Assembly (NCBI GenBank): GCA_000149265.1
Contig: CH003126.1
Location: 640,525 to 704,524 of the forward strand
Length of the DNA stretch: 64,000 nucleotides
Reading direction: 5' to 3'
Source of the DNA: Ciona savignyi
Lineage: Eukaryota; Chordata; Ascidiacea; Phlebobranchia; Cionidae
The notes under the pieces are model-generated. The model had not been told where the DNA came from, ran no database searches, and saw only the letters and a list, made by a program, of their open reading frames with translations. Position 1 is the stretch's first letter. Every line of letters starts with the position of its first letter. Below, one piece after another: positions 12,901-22,011 of the stretch. The translations under genes and the position numbers were made by a program.

Positions 12901-14809
12901 TTTCGCACCTGACACCTTTCGATTGAAAGGCGACACACTTAACCAACCGACTAATCGGCCGGACAAGTGTTATATAAGTAATTTCCTTGGCCAATGACGC
13001 AATCGACTGGTCAGTAATCGTATCTGACCCATATTACATTTGTCAGGTGAATCGCCTGCCATCGATTTCGAGAAAAAGATGTATTCTGAAAGCATGAGTG
13101 TCTTAGAGCACCATATCAAGCCACAGCCTAATTTGACAGGGGTGGTGTTAGAACAAGTAAGAGGTTAAACTATTATGTGTTCAAGTCAATGGAAAAAATC
13201 AGAAACAATATATATCTCTCTTTGAACGTAACCTCTATTTAAGCACCTCTTCTAATAGAACGCTATAGGGAAGAGTTAAAAAGGGATAGTCGTCGCGCCC
13301 AAATAGTTTTTTTTTTATGATAAATATATATATAGGCCTAACTTTTGATTGATTTTTTACAGAAATACTTGGAGCAAATGACCGAAGGTGTCCAAACCCT
13401 GAAATCCATCTGTCTGAGTGGTCTAAATCGAGATCCGAACATTGCCGACGACGCCATGATAATCCCGAAGATATTCATCAGTTACCAATGGGATGTTCAG
13501 GCCAAGGTTGGTATTGAAGTATGCTCCATTGGTCCTTTATGTGGTTTGATAAACTTTATGACGTTAAACGGATTGTTTTATTCTTTAAATTTAGAGTTAA
13601 GTTTTGTCTTTTAAATTTTATTTTAAAAAAGTCATACGCATTGGGCGTTAGCACGTGGGCAATCGTCAGATCACATCGCGCTTACCGTTACCTAAAATAA
13701 GGACACAGCCGACTAGTAGGCGACAAGTTTCGTACCTGCAACCCTTAGGCTGAAAGGAAACGCACTAAATCGATGCTAATCGGGCGGACAAAGTCAAAAC
13801 CTTATTCAAATAGAATATTTAATATGAAGTTTTTTAACATAAGTATACTGCAATGTTAAAACTTCGATAGTTTTGCATCATAACGAGGTTTGTATCATTC
13901 TTTCTTCCCTTTAAACATGAACCAGTTGCCGGCAACTGGTCCAATTAGGTACGGTCGTGTGGCCAAATGGTTCACGCGACCGATACCTATACCGACTCTT
14001 ATACAAAAAACGGTCCTAGTGACGAGCACATCATGGGTTCGAAACTTGTCTCGGTAAAATAATAATAATAAAAAAGTGGTCCAATTACTAGACTGAATCT
14101 CAAACCTTCGTTATTCTGATTTGAAATAGGTTCTTGAAATAGCCGACTTTCTTGAGTGCAACGATCTGCCGTGTTGGTCAGATGTTACAATGACACCACG
14201 ATCAGCGACCTCCAGAATGGCGATGCGACCGAGTAAATCACCCAGCATCGCTGACAGCGGGCAGGCGGAGAACCTTCAAACACACATACACAGAAACATG
14301 AAGGTGAATTGAACGATACATAAAAGTTTAAATATAACGTAATTGCGATTCAATCATAATTTTACCTCATCTTTGACAATTATTATGATAAAAAACAATG
14401 TTTTTTTTGTGTTTCATGATTTGTTTCCTGATTATTATATGTGAAGACGGCCCTTATTATTAATATAATTTTTTAATATTTTAATTAGCACTTGAATTTA
14501 AACAATGGTGAATAGTTTCCGCTATAAATCAAAATGTTGTTTCAGTTGTCAAAGGTTGTCATCTGTTGTTTGACTCCCAAGTACGTAAACTGCCATAACT
14601 GCGAGCAAGACATGCTGCTCGCCAGTAGCCTCGGAAAACCAGTCCTACCGGTCATGTTACAGTTTGTCGCATGGCCGCCAGAGGGAGCAAGTGAGAGGGT
14701 GCGTAAAATGATGACACAGCTGCCGCGACCGATAGATTTAAGCACCGACAAACTGTTCAGGGCAAATTTGCCTCAGTTTTTAGATAAAGTCGTTCGATTT
14801 ATGTCATAG
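6993..14809 (+). CDS. TIR-SAM-TIR-TIR protein (655 aa, 14 exons)
   Basis: Exons: 6993-7051, 7597-7694, 8509-8611, 8931-9069, 9375-9471, 10005-10120, 10469-10617, 11075-11151, 11531-11733, 12050-12284, 13047-13156, 13363-13506, 14130-14303, 14546-14809. All introns are GT-AG, phases agree throughout, and the total is 1,968 nt. Residues 1-52 are lysine-rich. TIR1 (53 to about 165) has IYISHSSD, a DIWFDKDEG strand/loop, AVVFLFSKDF and Glu131 after VY. SAM (about 234-300) has WSGTDVVEWL, VDGYLLLAT and LLGI. TIR2 (about 320-425) is more divergent: SIYLIYDP, and Glu392 in VLHEV. TIR3 (about 497-655) has IFISYQWD, CWSD, VVICCLTPKYV and NCEQD. TIR domains either scaffold immune signalling or cleave NAD+, as in SARM1; which applies here is unknown. 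No signal peptide or membrane segment is visible, so it is probably cytosolic. There are no ARM repeats and only one SAM, so it is not a SARM1 orthologue. Isoforms are possible. Confidence 0.85.
7227..7509. mobile_element. hAT-type MITE (283 bp) in intron 1
   Basis: Imperfect terminal inverted repeats: the left end reads 'cagtggttcttaacc' and the right end 'ggtaaagaaccactg'. Ends of this kind (CAGTGGTTCT...) are typical of hAT-superfamily non-autonomous elements. No transposase is encoded. The 8-bp flanks no longer match, so the insertion looks old. A truncated relative lies at 16,861-17,106. Confidence 0.75.
8737..8815 (+). repeat. SINE B fragment (3' part)
   Basis: Contains 'ttatctgacgattgcccgt' and 'gttttcccattcgcggg' of the family B 3' half, in TIR gene intron 3. 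Confidence 0.6.
9152..9238 (-). repeat. SINE A fragment
   Basis: Reverse-complement, diverged family A copy in TIR gene intron 4. It ends with 'catccggccactagacc'. Confidence 0.45.
9305..9359 (-). repeat. SINE A fragment
   Basis: Head-side fragment, reverse complement ('accattcggccacacaac'). It ends about 15 nt before the acceptor of TIR gene exon 5. Confidence 0.55.
9501..9762. repeat. minisatellite, ~30 bp x ~9
   Basis: Imperfect tandem units of about 30 bp share 'gcatctgccaaatgacc' followed by 'tttaccttttg'. The array starts about 30 nt after the donor of exon 5 of the TIR gene. Short open frames on both strands arise from the repeat and are not genes. Confidence 0.8.
12666..12963 (-). 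repeat. SINE B, near full length
   Basis: Reverse-complement copy. From the left: 'gataggatag' tail, 'gaatgggaaaaccaag', 'gtcgggttaccggagctatt', and the tRNA-like head ('aaccaaccgactaatcggcc') at the right. It lies in TIR gene intron 10. Confidence 0.8.
13637..13790 (-). repeat. SINE B with internal deletion
   Basis: Contains the 3' block ('gggcaatcgtcagatcac') and the head block ('cgactagtaggcgac') of family B, but lacks the middle. It lies in TIR gene intron 12. Confidence 0.65.
13921..13940. repeat. perfect 20-bp palindrome
   Basis: 'accagttgccggcaactggt' is its own reverse complement with no spacer. It lies in TIR gene intron 12, just upstream of a SINE A copy. Confidence 0.9.
13950..14059 (+). 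repeat. SINE A, full length
   Basis: Complete copy: 'acggtcgtgtggcc' head, 'gaccgatacctataccgac' core, 'catcatgggttcgaaac' B-box-like segment, then a poor A/T tail ending 'aataataataa'. Confidence 0.8.
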
Positions 14810-14859
14810 GCCGTTGGAAAAGGCCAACTCAAGACAGCTGTACAAATTATACGTATTAT

Positions 14860-14929
14860 GACGATTACCTGTGTGTTAACGCACCTTACGTTTGCGTATT
14901 CACGTGGATAAACATAAATATCCTATCCA
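14860..14929 (+). repeat. SINE B fragment (3' end)
   Basis: Contains 'gtgtgttaacgcacc' and 'gataaacataaatatcc' of the family B tail. It lies in the 3' flank of the TIR gene. Confidence 0.55.
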
Positions 14930-14943
14930 ATTTGCTTAAGGCA

Positions 14944-14949
14944 AATAAA
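14944..14949 (+). terminator. candidate poly(A) signal of the TIR gene
   Basis: AATAAA lies about 135 nt after the stop codon, just beyond a SINE B tail. Another AATAAA lies near 15,293. Which one is used cannot be decided from sequence. Confidence 0.35.
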
Positions 14950-15471
14950 AGACAATGCACAGCCCTCGATGTCACTACACGAAAGTAAATTTTAATCGAG
15001 TACGCATTCACACCCAATTATCAAACAACTATATTTACAGCCTTTCAGATTGAACACTGTTTTGTAATTTTTGTTTTCCATTTCATTAAGTTGTATTATT
15101 TTACTTTTTAATATTTTACTTTATTGGCACATTTTTTTAATTTTACGGATATTATGTTTAGTTTTTGTTATTTTAACTTGTGTGCGTCGCACAATGTGAA
15201 AATCTTTCACCATATCTATTGCCATTACTTTTTTTTAATATATGACTTTTTTCGACTAACATTTATACCGTCCAGTTATTCTAAGGGTTCTAAATAAACG
15301 AAACAAAATAATAACTTTACTATTTCCAAAATATTAAACTTGAATTAACTACAACTTATCCAAATTAGCTATTACGTTTCTATAGTGAAGATTTTGATCT
15401 CTTTTTATGGTTTGGTAGGTAATTCGAGTAAGGATTATCTTAAAAAATAATTTTTAATGTTATTATTTTTA

Positions 15472-15945
15472 CCAATAAATTGCCACGAAAAAACAATATT
15501 AAGTTTCGTGATTATTTATGTGTCTTAGTTTTGCTCGAGAGCGTTAAAGTGTAAAGTTTTGTAAACCAGCCAATAAAGTCATGTAATTACGATCTTGTTT
15601 ATGTTCACTCAAGTTTTTATTTTTACCTAATAATTTGACATACAAATAAAGACTTGAGTTTCGTGTTTTTTTGTGTCTTAATTGTGATCGAGAGAGCGAA
15701 ATTTTTAAACCCAGCCAATAGGTTTATGTAAGTACGCCCTTGGTTACTATTATGTTTTACTTGATTATTTTTATGTTTTTAATTTGTCCAATAAATTGCC
15801 ACGAAAATAAAGGTTTAAATTTCGTGATTATACATGTGTCTACATTTTGCTGAAGAGACCGTTAAGTTTTGAAACACAGCCAATAGATTCATATAAGTGG
15901 GGTCTTGTTTACTATGATGTTTCACTCGGTTACGCAATCTCTCGG
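15472..15945. repeat. tandem array, ~155-162 bp x 3
   Basis: Three diverged direct copies begin near 15,472, 15,625 and 15,787. Each carries a 'tttcgtgatta' type block, a 'tgtgtct' block and 'cagccaata' followed by 'catgtaa' or a similar sequence. Non-coding. Confidence 0.75.
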
Positions 15946-16245
15946 TCATTCAAACCGCTTCTTATATCCGCAACTTGTTTCCACAACAACACATATCGTC
16001 AACTTTAAAACGCCATCGACAGTAACACCATAACATGTTGTAGTATGCTCAAATATGCGGGCCTGTAACCACTTATGCCGCACAACTGGCCCATAGAAGT
16101 TATGAAGGGTACTCCTGTATGTGAACGTGTGTCGTCAATCCCACTTTTGCTTGTTTATCGACCCCAACGATCTGTAAATGCCCGATCATGTACTTTCTAG
16201 TGGTTTCTACCGCAATTTAAGCAACCGCGCGCTAGGTTGGGTTGT

Positions 16246-16640
16246 AACAGTTTTCCGCGATTTTGACGTGTTTTGTAGAAAAATGCGTAAAATTATACAA
16301 AAGCCTTGATAAATTGGAATTTATCTTTAGTTAGTTTTTAGTGTAAACTAATCATATTTTTTTAAAAGTTGTTACAGTTTTTCCAAAACGTGTTTTGTAG
16401 AAAAATGGGTAAATTTTTTCAAAAGCCTTGATAAATTGACATCGAAATTTATCTTTAGTTAGTATTTAGTGTAAACTAATTATATTTTTTAAATAAGTTG
16501 TTACAGTTTTTTTCCAAGATTTTAAAAACTAGGTTTGAAGCTAAATGCGTATAGAATTGTACAAGCGTATAAATGACTGCCATCAGATGTTATTTTTAGT
16601 TAGTTTTCAGGCGTAAACTAAATATATTGGTTTGACTGAT
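16246..16640. repeat. tandem array, ~120-130 bp x 3
   Basis: Three copies share 'gtgttttgtagaaaaatg', 'aaaagccttgataaattg', 'tttagttagtttttagtg' and 'gttgttacagttttt'. The third copy is the most diverged. Confidence 0.75.
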
Positions 16641-16860
16641 CAATCCATTTTTAGTATTGGATTTTTGCGGCAGTAATCTTTAATTAATTTTCAGCCAACG
16701 AACAAATGGTTTTAAGAGGTGTGGTATTTTCAGATATGTTCGACTAAGGTTTAGGTGAATGACTAATATAAGACAAGAGCGGGTTAGAATATAGGTAACC
16801 GGGATGATACAAAGAAGAAGGTTACTACAGAGAAAATATTTATATGTATAAATTACGTGT

Positions 16861-17106
16861 ACAAAGGGTAATTTGGCATTTTAAAAGAGGGAACATATAT
16901 TTTTAGAATAAAAAAGAAGTAACTTTGATGGCAAACGTTGTCATGCGCTTCTACTTTAAAAGTCCTTTATATGTACAATAAATATTGACTTTGTTTTTTT
17001 GTGGTTTTATTTTGGATTGCCAGCTATATTAGATAATGTTTTTATTTTTTTAAAAACGGGTAATTTATATTCATCGAAACATTTGTGGGGTAACAACAAG
17101 AAATTT
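16861..17106. mobile_element. truncated hAT-type MITE relic
   Basis: Clearly homologous to 7,260-7,490: 'gggtaatttggcatttt', 'gcaaacgttgtcatgcgctt', 'attttggattgccagctata'. Both terminal inverted repeats are lost. Confidence 0.75.
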
Positions 17107-17301
17107 AAATATTTGTTCTTTAATAAACCGACCATTCAACAACTTAAACCAGTCTGCCTTTCAGATTCGATTAAGACTTGAAAATGCAAAGTATTAATCT
17201 CCAACATGAAATTGAAGACATCAAGCTTTTTTTAAAACGAAAATAAAACCTGAAACAAAATTTCGGAAAGTACAAATCTCATAAATATTGCGGATCTAGG
17301 A

Positions 17302-20300
17302 ATGCAAGAAAGACTGTTTAAATTCTGGTTCATTCTATTTGTGCAACTATATTCTCTACAAGCTACAACAGGTGAGCTGGTACGATATTGCAGATTTCAA
17401 TCAGCAATAAAATAATCAAATTAGGTTAGGATATTCATGTTTATCTCCGTGAATGGGAAAACCAAGGGGCGTTAACACACGGGCAATCGTCAGATCACCT
17501 CGCGCCTATTGTCAATTTGGTAGAACCCATGATTTCACTAGGTTTAGGCAATGTCCGTTTAGTCATTTAGTGCTTTGCCTATGGACACAACCGATTAGTT
17601 AGCAAGTAGTTTCAAATCTCCAAACTTTCGGTTAAAGGTACAACACTCAGCAAGCTCTTCCTTCTTTGACAGGTCAGTCAAGTGATAGGAAAATGACAAC
17701 ATACAGCGAATGTGGTGGGATACTGGAAGAAACGACAGCAGTTCTTCAGGCAAAAGAAATTTAATTTATTGTGTTATTTTCGATGCTATCAATGTTGGAA
17801 AGATATCCATATTAGAATATGACATCGCTAAGGACGTTAGCACACGAGCAATCGTCCGATCACCTCGCACCTACCGGGTTTCCTAGGCTATTGTAGGGTT
17901 TCCTAGGCTATTGTAATAATTAAGACGTTTCTTCGATTTGGAAAAAAACCACCCTTTCACCGAGTTCAAGCAATGCCCGTTGAGTACTTCGTCGGAATAC
18001 AAAATAAACTGGCTTGCCACTAGTTTTAAAAGACCCCGTTTGGCTGGATGACATCTAGTTTATGATCGGTAGATTTAAATATATATTTGATTAAGAATTG
18101 GGTGCATTTCTAAAATTATGTTTAGATTTGTAAAATAAGCTGTATAAAAAACGATATTTCTGTCTAGTGTATTCGTTAGGCTAACACTAAGCCCCTCAAA
18201 CCATTTAAAAAGTAAGTTTTACATATATGTTATATGTTATCGGTATGCGGTACTACGGGCCTGTAATTTACGATGTGGTTTCATATGTTGATTTTTATTT
18301 AGACGCCAAATTATCCGACAAGCAAGCTGGAAATGAACAACACTTACCCCATCAATTCAAATTGTACGTGGTACAGAGAAGACGATACTGAATATACATT
18401 ATACACGGTGAGTAAACGACTCGGAAAGTGCAAAGATTTTACAACGCAAAAGGATGAATGTATGTGAATAAATGTGAATAAGAAACTAAAAGCTGTAGGT
18501 ATCACTAGGATATTGCCATACCCTCTTGGGAGGCTAGATCTGTTTTGACCATATTTTTGGATCTTGGTATAAGGAACTGCTTGGAGTTAGACTTGTTGGA
18601 CCGCCAGAAAGAAGATTGTATGTTCGAAACCCCACATCGCTTTAAATTTTGTTTTTTTTAAGATAACATGGTGTAAAAATCAAACAACATCATGATAAAC
18701 GCCCACCATATAACAAACAAAATTCATTCGGATTTTTAATTCAATTAATTTCTGCCCTGTTTAGTTATTGTGCGCGTAACAATAGTAGAATCAATAACAC
18801 GAATTTAAACTTTTTTTGATTGTTTTCCAGTAAATTAATGTGGTTTCATCTGCAACTGAATTATTTCTAAAATGTCTAATATAAAATACACTGGCATAAC
18901 TCTGATAACTCGACTGTGAAAAAAGGATAACATATTACGGTTATACACATGTAAAGACCTTAAAAGACATATCCAAGGGGAACAATGTTGACTCTCGTAG
19001 TTTAAAAATTCTCATACAATATCTTCATATATTCCTCCGCAGATCAAAATCTGGGCAATGAGATTGGAAAGTGCCCGGAATGCGAAGACGAACGAAACTA
19101 TATGTTATGATTATATGAACATAACCGTTGCATCGTTCGGTACAATACAATTATGCGGGTAAGCTGGTATCCATATATGAAGTATTCCGTTGATTAAAAA
19201 AATAACCGGAATATCATAGACGAAAATAGAGAAAGGATACTCTTAATTTGAGAACTTTAATGCTTGGGTTTAAGATAGCCCTTTTATACGATGGTAATTT
19301 CTTCCAGTAATATCAATACATCGTAAGATAACCTTTCCCTATCGTATACCCACTAACATCATACTAATATTATATGCCCATATACATAGCCTATGTATGT
19401 TTATTTATAGATATATAAATGAGTATTTACTTATGACGTGAAATTCCAGCTTCACCGAACCCAAGGTGCAGATCAACGGGGTCGGGAAGTCTCTGAAGTT
19501 CGAGTTCATCTCCGATGACAGCAACAACTACCAGGGAATGATGCTTACATATGCAGGTATTGTAGGATGGGATATTCATGTTTATTCTCGTGAATGGGAA
19601 AACCAAGGGGTTATCACACGGGCAATCATCAGATCATCTCGCGCCCACCGTCGGGTTACCGGAGCTATTGCCTGAACCCAGAAGCATTATGGGTTTTACC
19701 AAATTAAATAAGTCTATTTACTCAGCTAACCCGACGGTGTGTGCAAGGTAATCTGAAGAATTTCCGTGCGAAAAGGCCCCTGTGTTTTTCCATTTACGGC
19801 AATAAACATGTATATCCTTTTTTGGCCGACAGTATAAACCACCGTTCATGAATTCTAAACATTTTTTTCTAAGCTTACAATGTATTTTTAACTGTTTGAT
19901 AAACATAATTCAGATACTATCTGTAATAATTGATAATTGTAGGGGTAAACCTTTTGGGGACAAATTAGTGGTAATCCAAAAAATAAATATTATTGTGGGT
20001 GGTGAATTCCAATGCTAACTAGCGATTGTGTCATTGAATTATAAACTTACTGGACTTTGAGTCGACCCAGTGGTTTAAAGGAATAAACAAAAACTATTCG
20101 TGGTAACCCAAACTTGCAAAGCACACTCACCGCCTCTGGTAAACTGTGGCATGAGGTCTTATCCTAACAACTGGCCCAAGCTAAATAATCTTAGTCACAT
20201 AAAGTGTGCCACTGTTTGAGTTATAACATTATATGATTTTACGGACAACACTAAAATGCTGGAAAACGGGAAGGGGGGAAACTTTTCTCTAAATCTATAG

Positions 20301-21969
20301 AAATTAATTCCAACCTTACCAAAAACATTGATCTTAACCCCAGAAATTTCCCTAACACTACCCATTACGTCATAATCTTTGTTTAAGTGTGAAGTATCTC
20401 TTATTGCCCTTCAATTAGTTTCAACCTGATTTTTCTTTCGGACAACGTTCGTGAATTCTTAATACTGTGATTTCTCAGTCCGGCCCGACTTCAGACCCTG
20501 TAGTCGCAACCCGTGTCAGAACGAGGGCGAGTGCGTAATGAAGAAGAACAAGATCGAATACGAGTGCATCTGCCCTGAAGGATATGAAGGTAATTACTTA
20601 CCTTTTTTGGTTTCGATCTCAAAACCGCTTGATCCAACGACCCTTTTTCGTACTTTGTCGAACTTTTTACCAGGGCAAGTTTCGAACTTGTGTTTTTACA
20701 ATTTATTGTAATACAGTATTTTACCAAATATGGGGTGTGTTGTTAAAAGCCAGTGTATACAAATCGGTCATTTTTACCCATTATAGGGATGGTTTATAAA
20801 AGTCAGCATGTATGAGAATTGGTCGTGCTAACTTTTATTTTATTGTAGGCGGACGTTATCACATGGGCAATGATCAGAGTAAATCATCTCCGGTCCCAAA
20901 GAGGGGTTACGGAGCAATCACAGTGTGGTGTATACGATTAAGATATTGCTTCAGTTCTTAGTAGCCTAAACCTATCAATTCGCTGGGTCCAGGATTTGTC
21001 CCAAAATGGCCTATGACACGGTAGCTAAAAGGCGAAGCACGAATCAACTAAGCTAATCGGCCGCACAGTTCATTTGGAACTTGTGTACACGATTGGTCCT
21101 GGGTGGTCATACCCACTAAGTGTTTTACTACCCTCAGTGCAATAAGAACTGTGAGCAATAAGAATCTTCTTCATAGTACAAAATTTATAGGTTATCACTG
21201 TGAAACTGATATTGACGAGTGTGCCAGCACACCTTGTAAGAACGGAGGGACGTGCAAACAACTGATGGGCCCCGGTTTTACGTGTCTGTGCACAGATGAT
21301 TGGGCTGGGCGAACGTGCGAACGAGACATAACAACACCCGGTACTGAAGTGTGATGTATTTCACTATAATGTATAAATTACCCGATTGCTGGGTAATTAT
21401 ATCCTTCGGTACAACACGTTTGGAACACAGCCTGAACCAAGTGAATGCGTGGATTAACGTAAACAAAAAAATACAACAGCTCTGCTTTCTTTTACAATTT
21501 TTGCCTTCTATCACAAAGCAATATTTCTAGAAATCAAATCAAGCATGCTGTAATAGTTTCGGTGACTTGACTGCAAGCATGCATTATCAAAAATGCACGT
21601 TTGCAATTTACTCAGGGGTTTCCCCATTTTAGGGACAGACCTTCTCGTGCCGCGTCCTGTATAAACTTATATAAATTATGTATACTGTGCATAGGGTTGT
21701 TGTTATAAGGCTTTTAATACATAACTGCAATAGAAAATGACCGTATCTATACGCCTCTAATACAACTTCATAATAAAAAATGATAAAATGATAAAATAAA
21801 GGGTAATAATTCAGCAAAATATGTGGGCAAAATTTATATAGCCTATATATATAGCCGGTATTTATATACGCCTCCAATACAATTTCATAATAAAAAAATG
21901 ATAAAAAATAAATGGTAATAATTCAGCAAAATTTTTGGGCAAAATTTATATATGTACAGCCCGTATACG

Positions 21970-22011
<42 letters not shown>

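Larger units (their letters stand above)
14950..17301. other. intergenic region with tandem arrays
   Basis: No coding exons recognised. It contains two three-copy tandem arrays (15,472-15,945 and 16,246-16,640) and a truncated hAT-type MITE (16,861-17,106), all listed separately. Confidence 0.6.
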
